The translations under genes and the position numbers were made by a program. Shown here in pieces: positions 16,600-24,232 of a DNA stretch of 61,578 bases. Below the pieces are notes generated by a model. It was not told where the DNA came from. It saw nothing but the letters and a program-made list of their open reading frames with translations, and made no database searches. Position 1 is the stretch's first letter. Each line of letters begins with the position of its first letter. The stretch is from positions 1 through 61,578 of the forward strand of contig NZ_LZLY01000131.1 of NCBI RefSeq assembly GCF_001673535.1, read 5' to 3'. This stretch comes from Mycobacterium sp. 1081908.1. GTDB taxonomy: Bacteria > Actinomycetota > Actinomycetes > Mycobacteriales > Mycobacteriaceae.

Positions 16600-16813
16600 A
16601 CTTCGGAAATGTTCGGCAATTCGTTACGGCGAGGTTCTGGACGGCGTAGCAGATCGACTGGACGCGGCGATCCAGGCTACTGCGGACGGCTTCGTAAGCC
16701 TGACCGAACGCGGGTGCCCTGACCTACCCGATGAAGACCTGGTCGGTGTGGCGAGCAACCTAGATGTGGCGGTTCGACCGCCCAATGCCCGATCGGAAGT
16801 TGTGAGGCTATGA
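16600..16813 (+). pseudogene. Possible 13E12/DUF222-type HNH endonuclease N-terminal remnant
   Basis: An open frame here encodes RYGEVLDGVADRLDAAIQ and later DLPDEDLVGVASNLDVAVR, ending in TGA at 16813. The spacing and character recall the N-terminal DUF222 region of the mycobacterial 13E12 repeat proteins (a helix, then L(T/P)xxELxxxLxxLExxRR). There is no obvious start codon with a ribosome site, and nothing of the HNH domain remains. The call rests on remembered family character only and could be chance. Confidence 0.25.
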
Positions 16814-16815
16814 CC

Positions 16816-17034
16816 TCATTCGGGCGCTACAACATCCTCCGGCGCGTCACCGAAGTGATCGGCATCTAACGCCGTGGCGTAATACAGCGCGGATATCGAC
16901 GCGACCATAGAAACCCTCGAGTAATCGCGTTCAGTCGGTTCCTCCGGCAACGCCTGTACGAGCTTGACCGCCATGTCGGCATACTTTTGGGCGGCTTCAC
17001 GCCATTCGCGCATTCTTTCCGGATCAACAGCCAT
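16816..17034 (-). CDS. Small hypothetical protein
   Basis: This is a 72-residue acidic protein from ATG 17034 (AVDPERMREWREAAQKYADMAVKL). GGGAGG lies about ten bases upstream. A GTG at 17052 would consume that site, so I prefer the ATG. Predicted to be helical, with no signal peptide or membrane segment and no family recognised. It sits between the 13E12-like remnant and tRNA-Ala at the end of the accessory block. Confidence 0.55.
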   Translation of the reverse strand: MAVDPERMREWREAAQKYADMAVKLVQALPEEPTERDYSRVSMVASISALYYATALDADHFGDAPEDVVAPE

Positions 17035-17123
17035 GCTCTTCAACCCTCCCACGTAACCACTGCGCGCCGGGCTTCACCGACAGTGACGCAGCTAATTTGG
17101 ACCCCCACTTACCTCACTGAATG

Positions 17124-17199
17124 TGGTGGAGCTAAGGGGATTCGAACCCCTGACCTACTCGATGCGAACGAGTCGCGCTACCAACTGCGCCATAGCCCC
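17124..17199 (-). tRNA. tRNA-Ala (CGC anticodon)
   Basis: It folds as a standard cloverleaf on the minus strand. The acceptor stem GGGGCTA pairs with TAGCTCC and includes the G3:U70 wobble that identifies alanine tRNAs. The anticodon stem is ACTCG/CGAGT with loop TTCGCAT, giving anticodon CGC for GCG codons. The T arm is AGGGG-TTCGAAT-CCCCT. The 3' CCA is encoded (17124-17126). It marks the right end of the accessory block. Confidence 0.97.
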
Positions 17200-17249
17200 T
17201 GACCGCTAGCAGGCTACCAGCCGCGCGGCGAACCGACGAACCGCCGGCG

Positions 17250-18257
17250 CTACTCGCCGACCGCGCGCGGCAGGTCCCGGGGCCAGCCGAAGGTCCGCAT
17301 CGGCATCGCGTAGTCCAGGTGCTCGAAGATCGGGTCCTCGTCGTCGATCTCCAGCACCACCGCGCCGGGCCGGCGCAACCGCGAGGGCACCAGGTCGTAT
17401 TCGCGGTCGTAGGCGTTCTCCACGCCGAGCCGGGCCCGCGCCATCCGCTGCATCCGGCGGCGACGCACCCTCTCCTCGATGCGGGTCTGCCGACGCAGGT
17501 ACGCCAGGTACAGCATCGTCACTGCGGTGGCGCTGCCGCACACCCACCAGGCCGCCGGCGACACCTCGAACGCGGCGGTGGCCGAGCCGACCAGGAAGAC
17601 CGCCATCACCATCAGCACCCGCTTGCGGAATGCGTACTTGCGCGCGCTGACCGCGGCCGCGGCCTTGGGGTCGAACCGGCGCCGCCGCGACGCGCCCGCG
17701 GCGACGAACGCCCGCGGATCCTCGTCCTCCTCGCGGTCCGCCTCGGGCTCCAAACCCGAGGAGTCCTCGACGTATTCGTAGCGGTCGTCCAGGTCCGCGT
17801 CCTCGTCGGTCTCAGCGCGCTCGGCCACGGTCTGAGGCTCGGTCTCGTCGGCGTCTTCGTCCTCCTCGGCGACCGCCCCCGCCGGCAGCGCCCCGGAATC
17901 CTCGATGACATCGACATCCAGGTACTCGGGCTCGGCCTGGTCGGTCGCCGCAGCCCGCACCACCACCGGACGCGCCACCTCCTCGGTTTCGGCGTCGTCG
18001 TCCTCGTGCTCGGGCTCGGCGAGCTCGTCCTCGGCCGCGTCCTCCTGCGGCTTCCAATCCGGGTCGCTGCGATGACCCGCGGCGGGCCCACTGCGCCTGA
18101 GTAGCCGGGAGCCGGCCCCGTTGAGCACCCGGGTCGCCAGGGCGACGTCGCTGGTGCGACGGACGGCGTCGCGTTTGCTGATCAGCATCGGAACAAGGAC
18201 GAACAGCCAGAGCACCACGAGCGAGATCCACAACAGCGACTGCGGGATGCTTGGCAT
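17250..18257 (-). CDS. Divisome membrane protein SepX/GlpR (Rv0996 homologue)
   Basis: This 335-residue protein has an N-terminal membrane segment (SLLWISLVVLWLFVLVPMLI), a basic stretch, and a long Glu/Asp-rich disordered region (about residues 75-200). A helical hairpin of two further membrane segments follows (VLMVMAVFLVGSATAAF and WWVCGSATAVTMLYLAYL), then a basic C-terminal region. This matches the actinobacterial family named SepX in Streptomyces and GLPR, the membrane receptor of the gephyrin-like protein Glp, in Corynebacterium. The start is ATG 18257 with AAGGAG nine bases upstream. The glp/moeA1 gene lies one gene away, which supports the assignment. An AT-rich palindrome lies 80 bp upstream. 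Confidence 0.85.
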   Translation of the reverse strand: MPSIPQSLLWISLVVLWLFVLVPMLISKRDAVRRTSDVALATRVLNGAGSRLLRRSGPAAGHRSDPDWKPQEDAAEDELAEPEHEDDDAETEEVARPVVVRAAATDQAEPEYLDVDVIEDSGALPAGAVAEEDEDADETEPQTVAERAETDEDADLDDRYEYVEDSSGLEPEADREEDEDPRAFVAAGASRRRRFDPKAAAAVSARKYAFRKRVLMVMAVFLVGSATAAFEVSPAAWWVCGSATAVTMLYLAYLRRQTRIEERVRRRRMQRMARARLGVENAYDREYDLVPSRLRRPGAVVLEIDDEDPIFEHLDYAMPMRTFGWPRDLPRAVGE

Positions 18258-18335
18258 GATGACTTGCTCCTTACTGGACCCGACCCCCGCGAGGCTCGTC
18301 TGTGGCCGATGCGGCTGGACCAAGGTGACCAGCAC

Positions 18336-18353
18336 AATTACACACCTGTAATT
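18336..18353. promoter_or_regulatory. AT-rich 18-bp inverted repeat upstream of sepX
   Basis: AATTACA-CACC-TGTAATT is a perfect 7-4-7 inverted repeat. It stands out in this GC-rich sequence and lies about 80 bp upstream of the sepX/glpR start, within the 153-bp gap after rimJ. It is a good candidate operator or promoter element. I do not recognise the cognate regulator. Confidence 0.45.
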
Positions 18354-18410
18354 TGCCTCTCACAAGCACCAAATGTCACTCGTGTCGCGATAGCCACACG
18401 GCGCGGGTCG

Positions 18411-19070
18411 TCACGCCCAGCTCGCGTGACCGGAGCGGACCAGGGTTGCCGCTACCGATCCCTGCACCTCTTCGACCGTGATGGCCATCAGCAGGTGGTC
18501 GCGCCAGGCCCGGTCCACCTCGAGGTAGCGGCGCAACAGACCCTCCTCGCGGAAGCCCACCTTTGCCAGCACGGCCCGGCTAGCGGCGTTCTCCGGACGC
18601 ACGGTCGCCTCCACGCGATGCAGCATGACCGGGCCGAAGCAGTGATCCAGACCCAGCGCCAACGCCGCCGTCGCGACCCCGCCGCCGGTGGCCGACCTGG
18701 GCACCCAGTAGCCGATCCACGCCGACCGCAACGCCCCATGGGTGACATTGCCGATGGTCAGCTGGCCGCAGAAACGCCCGTCGAGCTCGATCACGTAGGG
18801 CAGCATGCGCCCCTTGCGGGCCTCCGCGCGCAGCCCGGAACACAACGCGGGCCACGCCGCGACCGTGTGCCGGATCGTCCAATCGCCGTCCGTGCTGGGC
18901 TCCCACGGCTCGAGATGCGCGCGATCGGCCAACCGGATGCGACTCCACTGCGCGCCGTCGCGCATCCGCACCGCCCGCAACCGGACGACACCGCCCGGCA
19001 CCCGCAGCGGCCCCACGTCCGCCGGCCAACCCGGATGACGGGGATTAGAGCGCAACAGGTTCACGAGCAT
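18411..19070 (-). CDS. rimJ: GNAT N-acetyltransferase, RimJ-like
   Basis: This 219-residue acetyltransferase of the RimJ/RimL type matches the Rv0995 position. It has the N-terminal PLRVPGGVVRLRAVRMRDGAQW strand-helix start and a WIGYWVPRSATGGGVATAALAL acetyl-CoA-binding segment (about residues 135-155). The C-terminal region carries RPENAASRAVLAKVGF, the usual N-x-AS-x-x-x-xxK-x-GF signature. RimJ acetylates the N-terminus of ribosomal protein S5 in E. coli, but the substrate here is unproven. It lies 15 bp downstream of glp/moeA1 on the same strand, so it is probably in the galU-glp-rimJ operon. Confidence 0.87.
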   Translation of the reverse strand: MLVNLLRSNPRHPGWPADVGPLRVPGGVVRLRAVRMRDGAQWSRIRLADRAHLEPWEPSTDGDWTIRHTVAAWPALCSGLRAEARKGRMLPYVIELDGRFCGQLTIGNVTHGALRSAWIGYWVPRSATGGGVATAALALGLDHCFGPVMLHRVEATVRPENAASRAVLAKVGFREEGLLRRYLEVDRAWRDHLLMAITVEEVQGSVAATLVRSGHASWA

Positions 19071-19085
19071 GTGCGGCAGCTTCGC

Positions 19086-20366
19086 CTAGCCGCGCTGGGC
19101 CAGGAACGCGACGTCGACGATCTCGCCGGTGCGGATCTGCTCGGCGCCGCTGGGAACCACGACCAGACAGTTCGCCTCGGCGAGGGTGGCCAGCAGGTGC
19201 GACGACGATCCCGGGGCCCCGCCGAGTGCCTGCACCAAATATTCACCGCTGTCCTGGTCGCGCATCAACTGCCCGCGAAGGTACCCCTTGCGCCCGGCGA
19301 CCGACGTGATCGGCGACAGGGCACGGGCCTGCACGATGCGGCGCATCGGCTGGCGCTTGCCCAGCGACAGCCGGATCAGCGGCCGGACCATCACCTCGAA
19401 GACCACCAGCGCGCTGACGGGGTTGGCCGGCAGCAGGAACGTCGGGACGCCCTCGCGGCCCAGCTGTCCGAAGCCCTGGACGGAGCCGGGATGCATCGCG
19501 ACCCGGACCACCTCCATCTCGCCGAGCTCGGACAGCACCGACCGCACCGACTCGTTGGCCGCGCCCCCGACCGCCCCGGCGATAACCACGACCTCGGCGC
19601 GATTGATCTGGCCTTCGACGACCTCGCGCAGCTCTTTGGGGTCGTTGCTGACGATGCCGACGCGGTTGACCTCGGCGCCGGCGTCGCGGGCCGCCGCCGC
19701 CAACGCGTAGGAGTTGACGTCGTAGACCTGCCCGTTCCCCGGGGTGCGCGAGATGTCGACGAGCTCGCCGCCCACGGCGATGACGGACAGGCGTGGTCGG
19801 GGATGCACCAGCACCCGTTCCCGACCCACCGCCGCCAGCAGACCGACCTGCGCGGCCCCGACGATGGTGCCGGCGCGCACGGCAACGTCGCCGGGCTGCA
19901 CGTCGTCGCCGGCCCGGCGCACGTAGGCGCCCGACGGGGCCCCACGCAGGATCCGCACGCGTTTGGTTCCCCCGTCGGTCCATCGCACCGGCAGGACGGC
20001 GTCGGCCAGGGTGGGCAGCGGGGCGCCGGTCTGCACCCGGACCGCCTGCCGGGGCTGCAGCCGGCTCGGCGTGCGCGAGCCCGCTTCGACCGTTCCCATC
20101 ACCGGCAGCACCAGCCCGTCGCGCAGGTCCTCGTCGTCGGACGGGGCGCCGAGACCTTCGGCGCCCACCTCGCCGACGCCCAGCACGTCGACGCTGCGCA
20201 CCGCGTAGCCGTCGATGGCGGCCTGATCGAACCCGGGCATGGGCCGCTCGGTCACCACCTCCTCGGCGCACAGCAATCCCTGCGCCTCGGCAATGGCGAC
20301 CCGTATCGGCCTCGGGGCCACCGCGGCCGCCGTTATCCGGGCCTGCTGCTCCTCAACAGAACGCAC
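19086..20366 (-). CDS. moeA1: Gephyrin-like protein Glp / MoeA1
   Basis: This 426-residue protein has the MoeA fold: domain with PMPGFDQAAIDGYAVRS (about residues 42-58), the molybdopterin-binding-like region, and a C-terminal beta domain. The usual MoeA loop GGVSxGxxD is altered to AGAVGGAANES, which argues against a standard molybdenum-insertion enzyme. In Corynebacterium a protein of this type (Glp) binds FtsZ and the membrane receptor GLPR, and the sepX/glpR gene here lies two genes downstream. A divisome role is therefore plausible, although M. tuberculosis annotation calls it MoeA1. It starts at GTG 20366. Confidence 0.85.
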   Translation of the reverse strand: MRSVEEQQARITAAAVAPRPIRVAIAEAQGLLCAEEVVTERPMPGFDQAAIDGYAVRSVDVLGVGEVGAEGLGAPSDDEDLRDGLVLPVMGTVEAGSRTPSRLQPRQAVRVQTGAPLPTLADAVLPVRWTDGGTKRVRILRGAPSGAYVRRAGDDVQPGDVAVRAGTIVGAAQVGLLAAVGRERVLVHPRPRLSVIAVGGELVDISRTPGNGQVYDVNSYALAAAARDAGAEVNRVGIVSNDPKELREVVEGQINRAEVVVIAGAVGGAANESVRSVLSELGEMEVVRVAMHPGSVQGFGQLGREGVPTFLLPANPVSALVVFEVMVRPLIRLSLGKRQPMRRIVQARALSPITSVAGRKGYLRGQLMRDQDSGEYLVQALGGAPGSSSHLLATLAEANCLVVVPSGAEQIRTGEIVDVAFLAQRG

Positions 20367-20399
20367 AAGCGCGCCTCTCTGACCTGGCGGGGCGCCCGG

Positions 20400-21311
20400 C
20401 TACTGCTCGGTCAGGCCTAACCGCGCCACCAACCATCGCCGCAAATCCGGGCCATAGTCGTCACGATCCAATGCAAAGTCAACCGCAGCCTTCAGGTAGC
20501 CGCCGGGATTTCCCAAGTCGTGTCGGGATCCGCGATGCACGACGACATGCACCGGGTGGCCCTCTTTGATCAGCAGCGCGATCGCATCGGTGAGCTGTAC
20601 CTCGTTTCCGGCGCCGCGGTCGATGCGGTGCAGCGCGTCGAAGACGGCGCGGTCGAGCACGTACCGGCCGGCCGCCGCGTACATCGACGGCGCGTCCTCG
20701 GCCTTGGGCTTCTCGACCATCCCCTTGACCCGCAGGACGTCCGGATTGTCGCCGCCCACAACGGGTTCGACGTCGAAAACGCCGTAGGCGCTGATCTCCT
20801 CGGGCGTCACCTCGATGGCGCACAGCACGGTGCCGCCCTGGTCGGCGCGTACCTTGGCCATCGTCTCCAGGACGCCCGTCGGCAACACCAGGTCGTCGGG
20901 CAGCAGCACCATGACTGCGTCCTCGTCCGCCGCCAGCCTCGGCTCCACGCAGCTGATGGCGTGCCCCAGCCCGAGCGGCTCGGCCTGCACCACGGACTCC
21001 ACCTTGATCAGCTGTGGCGCCCGGCGCACCTTGTCGAGCATGGCCTTCTTGCCGCGCGCCTCGAGGGTCCCCTCCAGCACCAGGTCTTCGACGAAGTGCG
21101 CGACGACGCCGTCCTTACCCTCGGAGGTGATGATCACCAGGCGTTCCGCCCCGGCACCGGCCGCCTCCGCGGCGACCAGCTCGATGCCGGGGGTGTCGAC
21201 CACCGGCAGCAGCTCCTTGGGCACCGTCTTCGTCGCGGGCAAAAACCGCGTACCCAGGCCGGCCGCAGGGACGATCGCCGTGAATGGGATCGGAACATCT
21301 GGGCGTGACAT
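20400..21311 (-). CDS. galU: UTP-glucose-1-phosphate uridylyltransferase
   Basis: GalU makes UDP-glucose from UTP and glucose-1-phosphate for glycan and glycolipid synthesis. The 303-residue length is typical. The nucleotide-binding loop AAGLGTRFLPATKTVPKE is at residues 15-32, with further motifs LGLGHAISC, VMVLLPDDLVL and GMVEKPK. It starts at ATG 21311. It is the first gene of a galU-glp-rimJ run on the minus strand and diverges from the formyl-THF cyclo-ligase gene 77 bp away, as in Rv0993/Rv0992c. Confidence 0.95.
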   Translation of the reverse strand: MSRPDVPIPFTAIVPAAGLGTRFLPATKTVPKELLPVVDTPGIELVAAEAAGAGAERLVIITSEGKDGVVAHFVEDLVLEGTLEARGKKAMLDKVRRAPQLIKVESVVQAEPLGLGHAISCVEPRLAADEDAVMVLLPDDLVLPTGVLETMAKVRADQGGTVLCAIEVTPEEISAYGVFDVEPVVGGDNPDVLRVKGMVEKPKAEDAPSMYAAAGRYVLDRAVFDALHRIDRGAGNEVQLTDAIALLIKEGHPVHVVVHRGSRHDLGNPGGYLKAAVDFALDRDDYGPDLRRWLVARLGLTEQ

Positions 21312-21388
21312 TGTTCAAACGATAACCCTCGTGGGGTACGACACCGCGGTGTGGCGGCGCGAAACCCCGGCCTGTCATCGTTGAGGGC

Positions 21389-21979
21389 ATGCCACCCGCG
21401 AGCAAGGCCGCGTTGCGCGAACGCCTGCTGGCGGCCCGGCGGCGCGTTACCGACGACGTCCGCGCCGCCGAGGCGCGCGAGCTGCACGAGCATTTGGAGG
21501 CGGCGGTCGACGGCGCGACCACCGTCTGCGCATACGTGCCGGTGGGCACCGAGCCGGGGTCGGTCGAGCTGCTCGACATGTTGCTGCGTCGCTCGGGACG
21601 GGTGTTGTTGCCGGTCGCGCGCACGGGCGCCGACAAGGCGCCGCTGCCGCTGGGGTGGGCTGAATACCGGCCGGGCTCGCTGGTCCCCGGACCGTGGGGC
21701 CTGCTGGAGCCGCCCGGACCGGTGCTGGCCGCGTCGGCGCTGCGCGAGGCCGCCCTGGTGATCGTGCCGGCGCTGGCCGTCGACCGTCGGGGCGTGCGCC
21801 TCGGCCGGGGCGCCGGCTTCTACGACCGCTCGCTGGGCGGCCGAAACCCGCAGGCGCGCCTGATCGCGGTGGTGCGCGACGCCGAATTCCTCGACGAACT
21901 GCCCGCCGAGCGCCACGACGTGCCGATGACCCACGCGCTGACACCGAAGCGGGGACTGATCGCGCTTCCGTGGGAATGA
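21389..21979 (+). CDS. 5-formyltetrahydrofolate cyclo-ligase
   Basis: The enzyme converts 5-formyl-THF to 5,10-methenyl-THF with ATP. The 196-residue protein shows the N-terminal SKAALRERLLAARR, the central WGLLEPPG and the conserved RLGRGAGFYDRSL loop (about residues 145-157) that binds ATP and folate. It corresponds to Rv0992c. The CIRCE operator of the next gene begins 19 bp after its stop, so the next transcription unit is probably separate. Confidence 0.92.
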   Translation: MPPASKAALRERLLAARRRVTDDVRAAEARELHEHLEAAVDGATTVCAYVPVGTEPGSVELLDMLLRRSGRVLLPVARTGADKAPLPLGWAEYRPGSLVPGPWGLLEPPGPVLAASALREAALVIVPALAVDRRGVRLGRGAGFYDRSLGGRNPQARLIAVVRDAEFLDELPAERHDVPMTHALTPKRGLIALPWE

Positions 21980-21998
21980 TCGCGATCACGTGGCGGTT

Positions 21999-22025
21999 CT
22001 AGCACTTGGCACGGTAGAGTGCTAA
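21999..22025 (+). promoter_or_regulatory. CIRCE element (HrcA operator) upstream of ruc
   Basis: Left arm ctagcactt (21999-22007), nine-base spacer, right arm gagtgctaa (22017-22025). The consensus is TTAGCACTC-N9-GAGTGCTAA: the right arm is perfect and the left matches at 7 of 9 positions. It lies 29 bp before the ruc start. HrcA is known to repress Rv0991c in M. tuberculosis, so heat-inducible control of ruc and probably the next gene is expected here. Confidence 0.9.
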
Positions 22026-22054
22026 TTCAAGCCCGTAATCATTCGGAGGTTTTC

Positions 22055-22402
22055 GTGCCGACTTACAGCTACGCGTGCACCGAGTGCGACGACCGCTTCG
22101 ACGTCGTGCAGGCCTTCACCGACGACGCGCTGACCACGTGCGAGAAGTGCTCGGGCCGGCTCCGCAAGTTGTTCAATTCCGTCGGCGTCGTGTTCAAGGG
22201 CAGCGGCTTTTACCGCACCGACAGCCGCGAGGACCGCAAGAAGTCGAAGGGCTCGTCCAACGGCTCCACTGAGGCGGCGTCGAGTTCGGGGTCCGGCGAC
22301 AAGGGCGGGTCGAGCGAGAAGAGCGGGTCCGGGGACAAGGGCGGGTCGAGCGACAAGTCGACCAGCAGCGCCACCCCGGCCACCGCGGCCGCCTCGAGCT
22401 AA
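22055..22402 (+). CDS. ruc: FmdB-type zinc-ribbon protein, redox-regulated chaperone Ruc homologue
   Basis: This 115-residue protein has an N-terminal zinc ribbon with two Cys pairs (YACTECDDRF and TTCEKCSGRL) and a disordered Ser/Gly/Lys tail with GDKGGSS repeats. In M. tuberculosis Rv0991c (Ruc) is a chaperone switched on by oxidation of its zinc-binding cysteines and helps Hsp70. The GTG start at 22055 is preceded by CGGAGG (22044-22049). The CIRCE operator immediately upstream fits heat-shock regulation. An open frame continues 12 codons upstream but overlaps the operator. Confidence 0.9.
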   Translation: MPTYSYACTECDDRFDVVQAFTDDALTTCEKCSGRLRKLFNSVGVVFKGSGFYRTDSREDRKKSKGSSNGSTEAASSSGSGDKGGSSEKSGSGDKGGSSDKSTSSATPATAAASS

Positions 22403-22407
22403 AGCGG

Positions 22408-22445
22408 TTATCCACAGCGTCAGCGCCGGCCGGCACTGCCGGCGC
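22408..22445. other. DnaA-box-like nonamer followed by a GC-rich hairpin
   Basis: TTATCCACA (22408-22416) is identical to the E. coli DnaA-box consensus and lies six bases after the ruc stop. It is followed by a perfect 8-bp inverted repeat, GCGCCGGC/GCCGGCGC, at 22423-22430 and 22438-22445 with a seven-base loop. No T-tract follows, so the hairpin is at most a weak terminator between ruc and the SAF gene. The single box may be coincidence. Confidence 0.35.
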
Positions 22446-22468
22446 CCGGCCGCGCTTACCGTTGCCGG

Positions 22469-23137
22469 GTGGGCGAATCATCGCTGAACCCAAGCGTGTT
22501 CAGGCGCATGTCGGCGTCGTTGCGCCCCGACTGGACGCGTACCGTCCTGGCCCGGCGGGTGGCCGCGGGCGGGCTCGTCGTGCTGGCCGGCATCGCGACA
22601 CTGCGGTCGAATCCCGACGGTGACTACGCCGAGGTGGTGGTGGCGTCGCGCGACCTGCGCCCGGGCGCCGCGTTGAGCCCGGACGACGTCCGGCTCGAAA
22701 AGCGTTCGGCCGCAACGATTCCCGACGGGTCGAAGGCAGACCTCGCCGCGGTCGTCGGTTCGACCCTGGCCGGCCCCGCCCGGCGCGGCGAGGTGCTCAC
22801 CGACGTCCGGCTGCTCGGCAGCCGGCTCGCCGAATCCACCGCCGGGCCCGGCGCTCGCATCGTGCCGCTGCACCTGGCGGACGGCGCCCTGCTCGACCTG
22901 GTCCGGGCCGGTGACGTCGTCGACGTGCTGGCCGCGCCGGCCACCGACTCGCCGACGACGGGCCCGGTGGCCAGCAGGGTGGTGGCCACCGATGCCGTCG
23001 TCGTCCTCGTGTCGGCGAAGCAGAAGACCCAGGCCGCCGACGCCGACCGCGTAGTGTTGGTTGCGCTGCCGGCTCGCGTGGCGAACGCGGTGGCAGGCTC
23101 GGCGCTGGGGCAGACGGTAACCCTCACCCTGCATTGA
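22469..23137 (+). CDS. SAF-domain membrane-anchored protein (Rv0990c homologue)
   Basis: This 222-residue protein has one membrane segment near residues 27-45 (ARRVAAGGLVVLAGIATL) and a SAF domain (VVVASRDLRPGAALSPDDVRLEKR), the fold found in CpaB/RcpC pilus assembly and antifreeze-like proteins. No pilus genes are near. The M. tuberculosis counterpart, Rv0990c, is reported in the HrcA heat-shock regulon together with Rv0991c, and the tandem order behind the CIRCE-controlled ruc agrees. It starts at GTG 22469. Function is unknown. Confidence 0.82.
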   Translation: MGESSLNPSVFRRMSASLRPDWTRTVLARRVAAGGLVVLAGIATLRSNPDGDYAEVVVASRDLRPGAALSPDDVRLEKRSAATIPDGSKADLAAVVGSTLAGPARRGEVLTDVRLLGSRLAESTAGPGARIVPLHLADGALLDLVRAGDVVDVLAAPATDSPTTGPVASRVVATDAVVVLVSAKQKTQAADADRVVLVALPARVANAVAGSALGQTVTLTLH

Positions 23138-23202
23138 GTATCTGGCCGCTGTTGGGCACGTGATCGCTGGCAAACTCTGTCCAGACCAGAAAGGGCGTCC
23201 TT

Positions 23203-23667
23203 ATGCTCAAGGGGTTCAAGGAGTTTCTCTCGCGGGGCAACATCGTCGACCTGGCCGTAGCGGTCGTCATCGGTACTGCCTTCACCGGATTGGTCACCAA
23301 GTTCACCGACAGCATCATCACGCCGCTAATCAATCGGGTCGGGGTCAATCAGCAGTCCAACGTCGGCGCCCTGAAGATCGGCATCGGCGGCGGCCAAACG
23401 ATCGACCTGAACATCCTGCTGTCCGCCGCGATCAACTTCGTCCTGATCGCGGCCGTCGTCTACTTCTTCGTCGTGCTCCCCTACAACACGCTGCTCAAGC
23501 GCGGCGAGGTCGAGCAGGCGGACGACGCGCAAGTCCTGCTGCTCACCGAAATCCGCGACCTGCTGGCGCAAACCGATGGGGACTCGTCGTCCGGTAAGCA
23601 CGGAGGTTCGGCGGCCACGACACCGCCGCCGGAATACGGACCGCGCGCGGAGGCCGAATCGCGGTGA
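23203..23667 (+). CDS. mscL: Large-conductance mechanosensitive channel MscL
   Basis: MscL is a pentameric stretch-activated channel that releases solutes on hypo-osmotic shock. The 154-residue protein shows the amphipathic N-terminus (LKGFKEFLSRGNIVDLAVAVVIG), TM1 through TAFTGLVTKFTDSII, TM2 AAINFVLIAAVVYFFVVLP and the cytoplasmic helix with VLLLTEIRDLL. The start is ATG 23203 with GAAAGGG upstream. Its stop lies 7 bp from the convergent moaB2 stop. M. tuberculosis carries grcC2 and Rv0986-Rv0988 between the SAF gene and mscL. They are absent here. Confidence 0.96.
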   Translation: MLKGFKEFLSRGNIVDLAVAVVIGTAFTGLVTKFTDSIITPLINRVGVNQQSNVGALKIGIGGGQTIDLNILLSAAINFVLIAAVVYFFVVLPYNTLLKRGEVEQADDAQVLLLTEIRDLLAQTDGDSSSGKHGGSAATTPPPEYGPRAEAESR

Positions 23668-23674
23668 CCCACGG

Positions 23675-24232
23675 TTAGATCTCGAGGCTCGACAGCTGGC
23701 CGATGATCTGGGCGGCGAGCGGGTTCAGCGTCGCCATTCCGTCACGCACCGCGTAGCGGGAACCGGCGAGATTGACCACCAGCGTGCTGCCCGACACCCC
23801 GGCCAGGCCCCGGGACAGCCCGGCGTCGATGATGCCCGCGGACAGCCCCGAGGCGCGGATGGCCTCGGCGATGCCCAAGATTTCGCGGTCCAGGATCTCG
23901 CGGGTGGCCTCGGGCGTGACGTCGCGTGGGGTGACACCGGTCCCGCCGACCGAAACCACCAGGTCCACCCCGCCGATCACCGCGGTGTTCAGCGCGTTGC
24001 GGATCTCGACCTCGTCGGCCGCGACCGCCACCACGCCGTCGACGACGAACCCCGCCTCGGTCAGCAGCTCGGTGACCAGCGGACCGCTGTGGTCCTCGTC
24101 GCCGTGCGCGGTGCGATCGTCGACGACCACGACCAGCGCACGGCCGACTACCAACTCCGCACCCGTTTCCATGGGTGCAACCGTATATCCGACCTCCGAC
24201 AACCCGGCCGCCGAGGGCTCATCGACTCTCAT
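23675..24232 (-). CDS. moaB2: MoaB/Mog-type molybdenum cofactor protein
   Basis: This 185-residue protein has the molybdopterin-binding fold: VVVVDDRTAHGDEDHSGPLV near the N-terminus, then VVSVGGTGVTPRDVTPEA (the conserved GGTG loop) and GSTLVVNLAGSRYAV. MoaB/Mog proteins adenylylate or bind molybdopterin. MoaB2 is the Rv0984 product. The ATG at 24232 shares one base with the pepD stop (TAATG), so it is probably translationally coupled as the last gene of the mprA-mprB-pepD-moaB2 operon. Confidence 0.93.
   Translation of the reverse strand: MRVDEPSAAGLSEVGYTVAPMETGAELVVGRALVVVVDDRTAHGDEDHSGPLVTELLTEAGFVVDGVVAVAADEVEIRNALNTAVIGGVDLVVSVGGTGVTPRDVTPEATREILDREILGIAEAIRASGLSAGIIDAGLSRGLAGVSGSTLVVNLAGSRYAVRDGMATLNPLAAQIIGQLSSLEI

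Noticed and set aside
17124..17249. Attachment site of an integrated element at tRNA-Ala
   Set aside because: No duplicated tRNA 3' end and no integrase gene were found in the window.
22408..22416. DnaA box as evidence for a replication origin
   Set aside because: A single box without dnaA/dnaN neighbours or an AT-rich region is not an origin.
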